Below, piece by piece: positions 11,311-23,299 of a stretch of DNA of 64,000 nt (its first letter is position 1; the number at the start of each line of letters is the position of its first letter). The notes below the pieces were generated by a model. That model was not told where the DNA came from. It did no database searches and was given only the letters and a program-made list of their open reading frames with translations. The stretch spans positions 3,121,001-3,185,000 of the forward strand of contig JAKTNV010000041.1 of the NCBI GenBank assembly GCA_022747635.1, read 5' to 3'. Position numbers and translations under genes: made by a program. The DNA comes from Hetaerina americana. Taxonomy: Eukaryota > Arthropoda > Insecta > Odonata > Calopterygidae.

Positions 11311-12129
11311 TCACCCTTTCGCCGGCAAATCCAATAAAAGCATATCCCGTCATCTACTTAGATATCACGCGATGCCTTGCACAGCCGTTGCCCTACTCTG
11401 CATTCACCGTTTTGAGCACAAATAACATTCCGTAAGCATTTGGAAGGTTACATGACCAAGTTGAACAAAAAATATCATCTAACATAGCGTCTTTGCATGG
11501 TAAACGCCCACCCATTGAAAGCGCCCATCCTATTCCTTTGAATAATGTATTGTTGTAATTCAAGGTTCCAAATTCTGGGTTAATTTATGGTCACTCGTTA
11601 AATTTCTAAACAACTACTATCCTAATAATTTATACGGTTTCAATAGATCAAATCTATTAATGTTCCAGATCGCTAAAGCGGAAAAAGAGCCATTTTTAAT
11701 TTCCTCATTCCACAATATCTTCGATTTAATAAGCAAGATGCAAATCAACGAAATGTGATACGGACTATGATATTTTTATCATTTCTGGAGAAGTAGTCTG
11801 CCTGATATTCACGCAAGTTATCAGTCTGTATTCAAATCCTTGGACTCCATCTGTGTCCCGGCATTATTCTCTAACCAATATGGTAGGATGTTAAGTGAAT
11901 GGTTGCATGTTCTATCCTAATGCGTTGAAGAAACTATTTGAACATGTTTAGGAGCAAAAATAAATATTATCTTAAGTAATTGGGTACAACAATGGCGCAT
12001 TGGGCTCTGGAGGACTTGACTCTGTGAAGAGAGTTCCCGTCTCCGACAGACAGGTGAGAGGTGCCGTCGGATGAGAGAGAGAGAGAGCAACGTCCGCTAC
12101 ATCCGCAACACCTTCCCGTACTTCGAGGC
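11311..12129. other. AT-rich anonymous sequence
   Basis: I see no coding region, TIR pair or known repeat here. A short (GA)n run lies at about 12072-12086. Confidence 0.4.
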
Positions 12130-15090
12130 CAGGGCCGAGGTGAAGACGTCAGCGGACGGGATGGGAGGGAATTATTACGATGGGTAGCTCCAATGTTCGC
12201 CACATAATCCAAAGGGAGGATCGTTGCCCTCGTGGTGTGTACCAGGGGGAGGTGGGGGGGTTCCTCAGTTGACGCAGGCGGAGAAGGCGAATGTGCGTGA
12301 CGTGGCTTGCTTCAAGCTGCGAATTGTAGCACATGGCGGGGGACAAACGTCGCCACGCACCGCGGATCCGAGAAAATTCTGTATTCTTTCGAGGAACTGA
12401 ATTCGGAGGTGAAGCGGGTCGGGGCGGAGTTTAAAGTCCCTTCAAAGTCAAGCACTCGCTCAATTGACCGTGGTGGCATTGTTTGGAGCCGGATTGAAGG
12501 GGTATATAGCAGATTTGGAAAATTTAGTCGGGGAATTGGAGTTGACTTCATTGACTTGCGGTCTGTCCTTGCATCCTGTCGGGAGCCTCTTCATCGTTCC
12601 GGAGTACATTATACGAGCTCGTACATATAATTGAGCCATCACTCAAGTAATAACAGAAGAGGCAAAATTAAAAAATATAGGACGGGTGTTTGGCGTAGTT
12701 GGCAGAACAGAGAGTGGGCCTTCTTCTAGGGAAATAAATAATAAGAAGCTATCTTAAAAGCTTTTAGTAAAAACGTTTCATCGAGAAATAGGTTAGCGAA
12801 TAAAGACTGAAATGAGTACCATAGTAAGCTATTTTATAGTTCTATTACAAGTCATTTATCAACACTCGGTAACAAACATAGCAACAGTTTATTCGTATTT
12901 ATGATCGAAGGTGATGAAAGTCAACCAATTAGAACATGTACTGCGTACGAAATCAGACTATACGGATATTCATGCGAAAAACTTCTCCATATATTCGCAA
13001 GTCTCCCTTTAGAACGATTGCTTTATTCATCAACACGAATTCGCAACATACTTGATATCTTTGCGATGTCTACGCCTGAGTTTATCGCAAACACTAAAAT
13101 AATGGACGGTATCAGCAACCATAAAGCTATCTTGCACAGTCACACAGTCAGTTCGCGAATGTAAACACAGAAGAGCCTAAAGTATATTTTAATAGATTAG
13201 GCAAATTTTACCGGACTTCGAAAAATCAAATAAATGAATCACAAGAATTCAAGATGAAAAAACCCAGACCGCCGATAGAGAGCGATTGGAGGTATTTCTT
13301 TAATAGCGTACGTGAAAACATGAAGACGTTTGTTCATTCTTTCCAATTTGTATGAGACACTATGGACCCCAAATGATAAAACGCAGAAGGCGAATTGAAG
13401 TTAAGAAAGCAAAGGAGGCTAGTATTTAAGACGATTTTCAAAAGTAAGGCCATATTTTGGTAAAGGCATTTAAACCGAGATTAAAAGAATACCGTGGTAA
13501 AAAAACCTCACGCGCAAAGTCTTACACATCTGCAAAACTGAAATGGTTTGCGAATATCTTGAGGAAAATCGTAAGTCATTCTGGTTCTCCGATGCAGAAA
13601 TTCAGTGTATACATCCAAGTGTATATTCTTGAAGACAGGAAACGGCGAACAAATTACGGGCAACTAAAATTGCCTAATACGTATTTTAAACAGGGCCTTT
13701 CAGAGCGCCAACAATAAGGAAACGAACACAGAAATGTGTCTCCTCGACCACTCGGAGAACACATTAGCGACATAACACTGACAAAGAAAGGAAAAGAAAA
13801 TCAAATATAAGTTTCAAAGCACCAGGTTCAGAATATATACCTGTCAGAACAATGAAAAATCAGCTAGAGACATTGCCATGATTGAGAAAGAATTTTTTTC
13901 AGAAAGAAAGAAAAAATAAGAATAGAAAAGTCTACATGTATAAGAAGTCTTATCGATAGTAAGGAATTTTCCAGCCACGACCAGCAGGGATTTAGAAATG
14001 GCAGATATTGCGAAACCCAATCGGGTGCTTTAATTCGCGATATCTTTCAAAAGAGCGAAAACAATACGCAAGTAGAAGCAGCATTTTGGATTCATCTACG
14101 CCTATTCAAGCGAGCATTCGATGAAGTCCCTCAGGGAGGTGTAATAGGGCCGCTAGTATTTTCAATACACATTATAGACTTAATTCACGGGTTTGTAGCA
14201 ATCATAGATTATTCGCAGACGACACGTTGGTATACAAGAAAAAAAGGACCGCATCATATCACGGGCTACTCACTAAAGGTTTAGACACAATATCGGATAG
14301 GTTCAAGAAATGATAATTATTACATAAGCATATGCGCAGTTTAAGCAATTAAGCAATCATTACATATTACATATGCGCAGTTTTGAAATTTTCAATCAAA
14401 GAAAGCGATCAGCAGGACATAAATGATGCCAAGAGCGTTTATTTCTAGTTACGGCAGAAAATGTTAAATATTTGTGGTTTATTCTATCATCACGCCTTTC
14501 ATGGGAAGCACATATTAGAAAAATGTGAACACCTACCTTTAAGAAATACGGTTTCATTAAGTCGCACGTATTTTGGATCCTAGGAAGAAAGTGTTATTAA
14601 AATTATCAGATAAATTTTAGAGAAAATCCAAGTCGCTCATTTAAAGTTGTTACAATGAGAAGACAATTCTGAGAGGTATTTTAGAGTAATTAGGCTTGGA
14701 GCTACCTGAGATGCGAAGAGAAGTAGCCAGATCTACTCTTTTAGAAAAGAGTAGAAGAAAGGCTCAGAACAAACGATTTTAACAATGGCACTAAAGGCAT
14801 TATTTCTGGCCTACCATTGCATGGGCAGTTCAGACAATAAAGATAAGGTGATGGCAGGTACCCATAAATATTCGTCCTTTTCTAGAACGATCGGGAATCC
14901 TAATGGCAATAAAATCGAAGTTAATATGTTAAAAGTGGAAACCAAATTAAACGCTTCGTAGTTTTCCCAATTGAATTATTAACCGTGCCAGTTAATAACG
15001 TCCAACGTCACCCTGCCTGGTGACCTAACACCCCCAGCCATACACCCCTGCGGCGACTTGAGGGGTATTATGTAAATACAAATGCCATGC
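12130..15090 (+). mobile_element. Old, heavily mutated CR1-type LINE
   Basis: Homologous segments appear in order over about 3 kb. First is an ORF1 esterase domain (12307-12630). Next come an endonuclease-to-linker piece RIRNILDIFAMSTPEF...MDGISNHKA (12901-13164) and a linker region KAFKPRLKEY...KLKWFANILR (13457-13717). RT blocks follow, DQQGFRNGRYCETQ near 13980 and LFADDTLVYKK near 14205-14240, the latter keeping the FADD catalytic box. The 3' tail (15000-15085) reads 'ggtgacctaacaccccc' and ends 'gtattatgtaaata'. Stops and frameshifts are frequent. The tail differs from the younger copies here, so this is a related subfamily. Confidence 0.85.
12307..12630 (+). pseudogene. CR1 ORF1 SGNH-type esterase domain remnant
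   Basis: The frame reads GTNVATHRGSEKILYSFEEL, then FIDLRSVLASC and PLHRSGVHYT. CR1 ORF1 proteins of many animals carry an SGNH hydrolase (esterase) domain with a GTND block and a C-terminal D..H pair. The GTNV and SGVHYT blocks correspond to these. The catalytic Gly-Asp-Ser block lies upstream and is not readable. The same domain occurs in the copies at 18.4-18.7 kb and 58.3-58.7 kb. Confidence 0.65.
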
Positions 15091-15492
15091 GCCCTTCCCG
15101 CCATATGAGCGCAGTGAAATAGAAGTTGAGTGTCTAGGGATCTATATCTACATCAATACCCTGCAAGCCACCAAAAAGTTGTGTGGCAGGGGGTGCAGCA
15201 CCAGGAGGAAAGGGTAAGGGATGAGGGGGTTAGGGTTTTTCAAATGGATGGGGAAAGGTAAGGGGGAAATGCAAAAAAATACACATAAATATAATCGTAT
15301 AACCGTGCGGTGTCGCTACCTTTTAGGTTAATACTTATTATGTCAAGCCGGCTCCTGGGGAATATCGATTACAAGCATTCTGGTCTCTTATTGTTCTTGG
15401 AAAAAATTACCATTTAAATCTGTCTGTCTTGCAGTCAATCTCCCTAATCTCATATTCGTGATCCCTCCTCCCGTAATACGTTGGGGTTCGTA

Positions 15493-18144
15493 TTATGTTC
15501 TTGATGTCATCGGAAAAGGACCCATCTTTAAATGTTTTAATAAGTTTAATCTATATTGTAAACGCCGCTGTGTAAGGAAATCCGAGCCCATATTTTCTAG
15601 CAAAGTAGTTACGATAATGCGTTGGTCAAAATTTTTGACAAATCTAGCCCCCCTCCGCTGAACTCGATCCAATTTCGAAATCAAATTTATCTCTTGAGGA
15701 TCCCATATACTGGCAGCATACTCTAGGTGGGGCCTGACTAGGGCAAGAAAACATCGTTCCTTCACTTCTTCGTCACATTTACCCAGCACTCTTCTTACAA
15801 ATCCCAGTTTTTCATTAGCACGACCGCAAATTTCCCGTATGTGCTTTCCTCAGGACAGATCGTGAGTAATTGTTACACCCAAGTATTTAAAGGAATCTAC
15901 CCTTGCGATTTCTGTTTGTTTCACTTTGTAAATAAATGAGAGGGAATTACGCCTTTCCCAAAAATGTATTACGACGAATTTTACAAATTTAATTCCAATT
16001 GCCATGTATCGCACCAATTCTGGATTGCATTTAGGTCGTTAGCTAACGTGACTCTGCCTTCGCGACTTCGAATGTCCCCATAAATCACCGCATCGTCAGC
16101 AAAACGACGGAGCCTTCTATTAACCACGGCGCTGAAGTCATTTATGTAAATAAGAAACAAGAGGGGGCCCATGACACTTCCCTGTGGTACACCCGACGTG
16201 ACCTTAACAGTATCGGGTGATACACCGTCCAGGACAACTCTTTAAACACAATTTCTGAAGAGTTGCCTAATCAAGCATATAACAATCCCGTGTATTCCAT
16301 CAGTTTCCAACTTCGCAAGTAGCTTGCAATGAGGGACTTTATCAAAAGCCCTTTTTTAAAATCTACGAATATCGCATCAACTGGAATATTACTTTCATCG
16401 GAATACATTATATAATGAACATAGAGTGCGAGTTGAGTTTCGCAGGATCTAGCATTACGGAACCCGTGTTGGTTATTAATCAATTAATCTTGGCTATCGA
16501 GGTACCTCATTATTGAACTAACAATGATGTGCTCAAGAATCTTACATGAGATTGAGGTGAGCGATATTGGCCTATAATTACTGGGGTCCTCCCGGTCTCC
16601 ATTTTTAAATATGGGTGTCACAGAAGCTATCTCCCAGCCGCTTGGCACGCTTTCTTTTGCCAATGATTTCTTAAATATTACATTAAGATAAGGAGCGATT
16701 TCAGGCGACAGTTCTTTATACACGCGAGCCGGTATCTCATCAAGTCCCGGATATTTGTTGGGGTCAATGTTTTCAAGGAGTAACTCTATTCCGCGGGTGG
16801 AAAAGTCAATTGAATGCATTGGCTGTAGAAATGTTTTCGGAAGGTTCTTTGGTATATTCTGGGAGCATTTGTTGAAAGAACTGTGGAAAAGTAAGTTTAA
16901 TATGTTGGCTTTATCCAAACTACTTGTTACTCTATCCCCTTTTCCGTTGTTGAATGAGTTTACGGTGGACTTTTTTCCCTGCACTTCCCTGACGTAGGAC
17001 CAAAACATCCTTGGGTTATCGTTTAAATGTTCACCTAATTTTTTCCTTTTGAATTCTGCTGGCGCCTTCTGGAAGGCCTTCTTGGCAGTGGACCTTGATG
17101 CTTTGTAATTCTGTATGGTTTCGTTGATTTTATCAGGGGAGGAATCTTTAACCGCGTTTTTCAATCTGGCATGGCACGCCCTTTGCCGTCTTAGTGATAT
17201 CCGAACTTCAGAGTTGTAGCAACGGGGTTCCTTATTCTCTCTTATATATTTACTAGGCATGAATCTCTCTATTGCTGAAGGTGTTATCGCAAGAAAATTA
17301 TTCCAGGTATCCTCGACACTCCTAGTTTTGCTTAATTCGTCAAATCGAAGAAAGGAAGAGTTTAACTCACGTTTTAAGCCATCATAGTCAGCTTTATTGA
17401 ATAAATAAATTTTTCTCTTAGGTTTGTTAACTTTTTCTAAGCTTAGGGAAAATTTAGCGTTTACAGCCCTGTGATCACTGATTCCATCAATAACTCCTAC
17501 ATTTAAGACCCTTTCGGGTATATTAGTAGCTAATAGATCAAGAATGTTCTTTCCCCTTGTTGGCGAAGTGACTAATTGATGTTGGGTATTTGAGGTGAAC
17601 GTCAAAATAAGAGGGACTCGCATAAATCCTTGTCTTTACCTCCATTTATAAAACTGTACGAATCCCAATCTACTGGGGGAACATTAAAATCACCACTGAT
17701 TATTAATCTGTGCTCATTGTTGTGGGATGTTAAGCTTTTTATCTGCCTTTCTAGATCTAGTATTGAGTTAACGACAGCATGGGGTGGTCTAAAATACGCA
17801 CAGACATATATTCTTTTCGCACTGGGTATCTTTACTGAGCACCAGACACTTTCTATACAGTTATCCGGAAATAACTCAGCTCTACTGATGGTAGAGTTTT
17901 TAACTGCGATAAACACTCCTCCTCCGGCTCTATAAACCTGTTCGTTTCTATAAACTGTGAAGGACTTGGGAAATATTTCGCTGTCAGCGATATCATTTGT
18001 TAACCAACTTTCAGTTCCTATAATGATATCTGACTCTGTGCTATGAATGAGGTGGTGAAATTCCGCTATCTTATTTTTTAAACTTCGGCAGTTAACTACT
18101 ACTACGGAAATTATTTCTTCGTCTAGAATCTTCTTTGTGTTCAT
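15493..18144 (-). pseudogene. CR1 ORF2 (EEP endonuclease-RT) pseudogene
   Basis: Starts at ATG 18144. Endonuclease: VVVVNCRSLKNKI, IIGTESWL, SGDFNVPPVDWDSY (17602-18144). A frameshift near 17615 moves to the next frame, which holds ISDHRAVNAKF, the linker, and RT blocks KYPGLDEIPARVYKEL and NYRPISLTS (16484-17623). A nonsense codon after YLDSQD interrupts at 16484. Then come NNQHGFRNARSCETQ, another frameshift after VDFKK, and the catalytic block RRFADDAVIYG near 16090-16120. The C-terminus carries LVRPHLEYAASIWDP and LDRVQRRGARFV. The FADD box is intact, unlike the sister copy at 58.9 kb, but the frame is broken several times. Confidence 0.9.
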
Positions 18145-18439
18145 TGCGGTCTTCTTTCTGGTGATGTTATTTATAAGTCTTTTTGGGGTCTAAATACACG
18201 ATTGGTCCTTATTCTGAGAAGTGATTCTTTCTTTTGTCTCATTAGCACTTTACGTACTTCGAGAAATTTCTTTAGGCTAACCAAGTATTGTGAGACCCAC
18301 TAATTAACCGTAACTTTATAATATCGCTATCAGGGAAATTTATCTTTAAATTTGAATTTGTCCCACTACCTAACCTACGCATTTGGCTAAAAAATATCTA
18401 CAGTGCTCGAAGATCCAATGAGCCACCCGAACCGACGCC

Positions 18440-18736
18440 TCAGTGGTGTAGTGGACCCCAGAGCGGTGCAAGGGAGCGGGGCAAGACCCGAGCACCGGTC
18501 TCAAGTCCACACACTCGGCCCCTATGTCCCGACAGAATTTCCGCAGCCGCAGCATTCAGAGACTCAATACGACTCCAAACGTAAGCACCGCAGTCAGTCC
18601 GTGGGGCAATGCTGCATATGGAGGGCCGTAAGTCCACACCAGATGCCTCCCGCACACGATCCACTTCGGATTTTAGTTCCCTAAAGACATCCAACATCCT
18701 TTCGGATCGGTACCTGAATGTAACATCCCATGCCAC
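18440..18736 (-). pseudogene. CR1 ORF1 esterase domain, truncated
   Basis: Reads RSERMLDVFRELKSEVDRVR, EASGVDLRPSICSIAPRTDC, AYVWSRIESLN, then GLETGARVLPRSLAPLWGPLH. It aligns almost word for word with 58400-58680. The upstream part, including the expected GTND block, is missing because the element is truncated near 18736. Confidence 0.75.
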
Positions 18737-18739
18737 ACG

Positions 18740-20420
18740 CCCCTGTGACGTTTATATAGTATGTTGGGAATATAATGACGTATGTAAGCCTGCAACGACA
18801 GGAAGTTGAAAGCGTTCTCTTTGAATCGCCGTTTCGTTTGCATCTTCGCTACATGTTGAGCCACCGCGGAGTCGGCTGTTATCGACCGCATTTACAAATT
18901 GGGCGTCCATCCCTTTTGTTAATGAGTGTAAACGGCATGGAATGAGTAACACCACGGCACAGCATTATTCCTTGAGAAGGTAAGTGTCTCTTTTTGGGCT
19001 GATGCCGATGTCAGACGTACGTAGCTTCCCTCTTCCTGTCCCCTCAGCCCTCCCGTCTTGGGCACCAACTTGACCCGTCAGGGTAAATGTCCAAATGAAG
19101 TCAACTGCTGTAAACTACTTAAAAAAAGAGTCTAGTTTAAGCAATCACACAACTTCGAAAGGTCCCGAAACGAAACGATAAAAAATTGACGCAGAAGCGT
19201 TCGCCTTATCCGGAGGAGGACGGGAGGGAAAGAAAATAAAACGAAGAGGGCATTGGCTCCGGGGAAGGGGGAGGGGAGAGGGAGGGTGAGGGAGGGGGAG
19301 TCCACATTCCGCTACCCCCGCAAACCGCTTCTCCTCGCAAAAGCCAAAATAAACTTCCTGCGGAGTTATCGCACACACCCACTTGGGAGGGAGTATGTTT
19401 TTTCCCTCTTCGTTTACCTCGCATTATTTAAGGGAGGCGGTTTGGAAAGTAGGAGGGAGGCGGGCAGTGGGGAGGGGGGACGGTCGGGGGTGAAGGCAAG
19501 AGGGAGGGGTGGGTGTGTGCCGGGCATGAAAGGGAAACGGGAAAAAAGGAGAGAGAGAGAGAGAGACAAAAGAGCGTCGAGGCGAGTCGAGTGAGTGGCG
19601 ACCCCAAGGCAAACGCACAAGAGCACGCACGCACGGAGGCAGCACACGAGCGGGGAAAGGGGTTGGAGAGGGGGCGAATGGCTCCCCCGAGAGAAAGGGA
19701 GACGCAGACAAAAAGGAATAGATGGCTCTGTAAACACTCGTGTGCTCTCGAACACACGCACACGCAGTGTGTCCGCCAAGTTTAAGAGCCGAGCATAATC
19801 CACAAAGAATTTATTCGAGAGGGTCAAGCTGTGGGGTGCAATGTTCTACGCGACGGTGAAATGTGTGGGCTCAGAGAACGAATTCCACAGTTTACATAGA
19901 CGGAGAGGCGCTTGCGAAACAGCGGGCCTCTCCGTTTCGTCCGGCGACGTTTCGTCCCACAACAGCGGGACAATCTTGGGTCATGCGGTGTCACCGATCT
20001 AGCCCGCCGCCCATATTCCCTGGACGGCGATTACTCCTTGCTCCACGGGGCGAAATTCCACCGGGCGTCTCACTGACTCGGCATCCGCGACGTGTACAAA
20101 AGGCATCATTGCAAAATAATGAATCCAACGGATATATTTACTCGAAGCAGAAGTCGTTAATGGAGTTTGCTTTTTGCAATCACTCACTCGAGCATTCGTG
20201 ATTCGCGCGCACTGTTCGCGACGTCAACTCGAGAGGGAAGCACTAAGGAGTGTGTAAGCAGTGTCGAGGTCAAATTGGAAACGCGCAAGTGACGATTTCC
20301 ATCAGCTCACACCCGCAACGACTACAGAAATTAAAGTGTCAACTGCATGCATGCACTTTACAACAACCTTCTATCTTCTATTGGCTATTATTCTTCCCGC
20401 GCGAGTGACTAGCATGAATC
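18740..20420. other. Anonymous sequence, GC-rich and polypurine at 19190-19720
   Basis: A CR1-tail-like scrap 'catgccacacgcccctgtgacg' lies at 18728-18750. The middle is purine-rich, with a (GA)n run at about 19547-19568, and gives spurious frames on both strands. I recognise no gene. Confidence 0.35.
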
Positions 20421-20439
20421 CACATCCATATGTACGCTC

Positions 20440-20950
20440 ATAACCCTTGATCCATCGCAGGTGTGTGCGGTCGGAGGGTTGAAGCACCGGAAGGAGAGAG
20501 CAAGGGATGAGGGACCGGGAGGGTGTTCAAGGGGGAAGAGGATACACTCAAAATCCTTGAGACTATGTCCACGGTGATGCACAAATCTACATCTACACAA
20601 CACACTGCAAACCGTCGCGAGGACGTGTGGCAGGGGGTGGTGGGTCACCAGCCATTCTACATACATTCCGTCTATTTCCTCATGCACTTGGCACCCTGCG
20701 ATCCACCAAAACCACGTGGAAGTGGGGCGACCGAACACCAATCATGCGGCATGCCTACATGCATTACGAGTGTCGCTGGGTTAGTAGCTATGCATACATG
20801 TAGAGGGCAACAAAATACGTTTAAGGAGGGCAGGCACACCTGCGATGCAGACATTTATCGCCCCTTAGTTTTCTATGCATTCCGGGTGGACGATTCACAA
20901 ATGCAATAGACTTTACATGCATTCATCTACACCCCACCGCACGGCGGGGG
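20440..20950 (-). repeat. CR1-type 3' tail plus adjoining shared repeat
   Basis: The block at 20575-20660 (rc 'tggtgacccaccaccccctg' then 'ccacacg' and 'tgtagatgtagat') is a CR1-type 3' terminus. The neighbouring 20660-20910 (for example 'cgaccgaacaccaatcatgc') matches 62650-62990 in reverse. The two loci are therefore copies of one repeat. A run of about 17 G lies at 20944-20960. Confidence 0.65.
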
Positions 20951-21294
20951 GGGGGGGGGGCGTTAAGACGCCAGAGTTTGAGCGTGTTTTGTGGCTGTTT
21001 CATCTTGAACACCCCTATTCGCAAGTACCTATTACTCTCTTATTTGTGCTCCCCCTTTTATTTTGGCCACGAACAGTGCGCGGGAAAAACGAATACTTGA
21101 ATCTAACACTTCGACAATCTCTCTAATTTTATAGTAATTGTCGGCCCTGTCAAATGTAATTAGGGGGTCTAATTATATCTCCAATGTTGATGCAAAACAA
21201 CACGCCTTATATATTTGCAATAAGTTTAGTCTAGCCCTGGGTATTCGCATTTTTAAATGTTCCCGGAAAAGTTTCGGATTCTGTATCACACATA

Positions 21295-22626
21295 CTACCT
21301 TGATCAAAAATTTCCCGGAATTTATTCAGAAAATTAAAAATACAAGTTTATTCATCTAAATCTATATTGTCCCCTTCAAAGTAATCCCCATCGACTGCAA
21401 CACACTTATGCCAGCGCTTGATCCAATCCTCGAAACATTTTTTATATTCGGTTTTCGGTATGTCCATCAGTGCTTCCTGCGATTTTTCCATTACTTCCTC
21501 TCGGCTGCTAAAACGCGTTCCCCGTAATGGTTTTTTAACTCGATTGAACAGAAAGAAGTCACAGGGAGCCAAATCAGGTGAATTCGGTGGCTGTTGGATG
21601 GTATTTGTTGCATTTTTCGTCAAAAAATTACGAATAATGATAGCACTGTGCGACGGTGCGTTATCATGGTGCAAAATCCACGAGTTTTCTGCCCACATTT
21701 CTGGTCTCTTTCGGCGAATTGCTTCACGCAAACGTCTCATAACGCCCAAATAATACTCTTTGTTTACTGTCTGGCCTTCTGGCAAAAATTCATGATGCAC
21801 TACACCGTTGTAATCCATGAAAACCGTCAGCATTGCCTTCTTTTTTGACTGAAAACGACGTGGTTTTTTTGGTCTCGGCTCATTTGGTGAACGCCATTCA
21901 CTTGCCTGATGTCTGGATTGCGTGTCGTACTCATAAACCCACGTCTCGTCTCCAGTAATGATCCTTTTGATGAATGTGGGATCGGATTCAGCCTCGCAAA
22001 TCATGTCTTTTGCGACGTCAACACGGTCTCTTTTTTGCATGAAATTGAGGTCTTTCGGCACCAACTTTCCTGCTACACGACGGAAACCCAAATCATTAAC
22101 CACAATGTCTTGGGCGGATCCATAGGCAATGTTCAAGTCCTCCGCTATTTCTCTGATGGTTAATTTGCGGTTATTGACCAACATTTCTTTTACTTTATCA
22201 ATTTTTTCACCGACTTTCGATGTCGATGGTCTGCCACTGCGTTCATCATCTTCGATTGACTCACGACCACTTCTGAACCGCTCGTGCCACTGGTAAACGA
22301 CCGTTTTTTTTAGAGAATCGTTGCCGAAACACTTTTCCAACATTTCCAACGTCCGTGCGCCACCAAATCCGTTTTTTACGCAAAATTTAATACAAGTTCG
22401 TTGTTGCAAATTTAAATCCATTTCTGCAATTGTAAAAAATCGCCAACACACACAGAGATAGATGTACTCTTGGCTACGTAACTTTTGCAAATGTCAAGTT
22501 ATGACACTAAGATTTAAAGGGAATATCAACAACAGATGTACCAATTTAACAAAAAAAACAGAACTCAAATCGGAACGATGGGAGCGCCACACGGTGGTTA
22601 TTCCGGGAACGTTTTGATCAAGGTAG
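21295..22626 (-). mobile_element. Complete mariner transposon
   Basis: A 1,332-bp element bounded by TA dinucleotides (21293-21294 and 22627-22628). Its TIRs start CTACCTTGATCAAAA on both ends and share CCCGGAAT about 18 bp in. Length and architecture match an autonomous mariner. The transposase frame is uninterrupted. UTRs are about 205 bp (5') and 53 bp (3'). Among the DNA transposons here it is the only one that looks potentially functional. Confidence 0.93.
21348..22421 (-). CDS. Mariner transposase, intact, D,D34D
   Basis: Encodes a 357-residue cut-and-paste transposase. I chose the ATG at 22421 (MDLNLQQR) rather than an upstream in-frame start at 22490, because mariner proteins begin just before the QRxxIKFCVKNG block. 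An N-terminal double helix-turn-helix spans about residues 5-110 (VYQWHERFRSGRESIEDDER, GRPSTSK; second HTH REIAEDLNIAYGSAQ). The linker is KLVPKDL at 119-125. Catalytic residues are D158 (ITGDETW), D253 (HHDNAPSH) and D288 (SPDLAPCDFFLF). Exactly 34 residues separate the last two, the mariner signature. Length is normal for the family and there are no stops or shifts. It would act in the nucleus on its own TIRs. Expression is unknown; it could also be a recently inactivated copy. Confidence 0.95.
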   Translation of the reverse strand: MDLNLQQRTCIKFCVKNGFGGARTLEMLEKCFGNDSLKKTVVYQWHERFRSGRESIEDDERSGRPSTSKVGEKIDKVKEMLVNNRKLTIREIAEDLNIAYGSAQDIVVNDLGFRRVAGKLVPKDLNFMQKRDRVDVAKDMICEAESDPTFIKRIITGDETWVYEYDTQSRHQASEWRSPNEPRPKKPRRFQSKKKAMLTVFMDYNGVVHHEFLPEGQTVNKEYYLGVMRRLREAIRRKRPEMWAENSWILHHDNAPSHSAIIIRNFLTKNATNTIQQPPNSPDLAPCDFFLFNRVKKPLRGTRFSSREEVMEKSQEALMDIPKTEYKKCFEDWIKRWHKCVAVDGDYFEGDNIDLDE

Positions 22627-22629
22627 TAT

Positions 22630-23170
22630 ATGCATATTAGCGGAAAAATTAGTTTTAAATAATGGTTAATATTACTCAAAACAAAATATCTCGTATATTA
22701 AGAGGATGGAATAAAAATGAGCACCAACGACTGGTAAGAATAGCCACCATCGTACATAGACCGGTCGTGCAGAACTGGAATGCAATAAGGGGAAAATTAA
22801 TTGATCTCCGGCCATGCAACTTTTGACAGCGGAGCGCATCACATCGCGAGGAGAGTGTAGAGGGGAGGACTTGGAAAGACAACAAAAGACGGCTCGAGGG
22901 TGTGTTACCTCGCACCACGTTAGATATGCTTCAGTCCCACTCGGCCATGAGGGATGGGATTAGCTCACAACTCACACACACTTCGTCTAAGTGTAAAATG
23001 CATGCATATAAGGAAAAATAACGATTCCTTAGACGCTGCGGGTGGCAATTGGCGTTCTTGTCGGCTCCAACCCTCCAGATACTGTTGCCTATTGACCGTG
23101 AGAAGGAGGATCTCCAAAGTCTGCCACTTCTGATGGCATGTTCTCGATGAGGGTACAGAAATAACTTTGC
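22630..23170. other. Anonymous sequence
   Basis: I see no coding region, TIR pair or recognisable repeat between the mariner and the palindrome that follows. Confidence 0.35.
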
Positions 23171-23180
23171 TATTCCATGT

Positions 23181-23298
23181 AAAAAGGTTTAATATATTAC
23201 ACGACCATAATTCCAGTGTTCCGCATTATAATCAGGTCACATGATGATGATCATGAAAAAGCATTGAAACCATGGTCGTGTAAAATTAAACCTTTTTA
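23181..23298. repeat. Palindromic repeat with degraded hammerhead-like core
   Basis: Arms 23181-23208 and 23270-23298 are inverted ('aaaaaggttt' and 'attacacgaccat' versus 'atggtcgtgta' and 'aacctttttat'). On + the right half carries TGATGA (23245-23250) and later GAAACCATGG (23266-23275), the same order as the hammerhead-like palindrome at 40.5 kb. The stem between them is weak. Confidence 0.55.
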
Positions 23299-23299
23299 T

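Larger units (their letters stand above)
15146..18736 (-). mobile_element. CR1-type LINE, 5'-truncated, relatively young
   Basis: About 3.6 kb on the minus strand, closely similar to the copy at 57.6-62.0 kb. It contains part of ORF1 (esterase), the spacer, and all of ORF2 in pieces: EEP endonuclease, RT, C-terminal domain. The 3' tail at 15146-15240 ends in the (TGTAGA)-type terminus, matching 61880-61975 in reverse. Homology stops just past 18736, inside ORF1. It lies tail to tail with the older plus-strand CR1, only about 60 bp away. Confidence 0.9.

Noticed and set aside
10028..11353. Many overlapping 60-160 codon frames on both strands
   Set aside because: GC-rich DNA has few stop codons; the frames are Pro/Arg/Ala-rich, overlap each other and show no motif.
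21418..22163. Plus-strand frames opposite the intact transposase
   Set aside because: Shadow frames of the real minus-strand gene.
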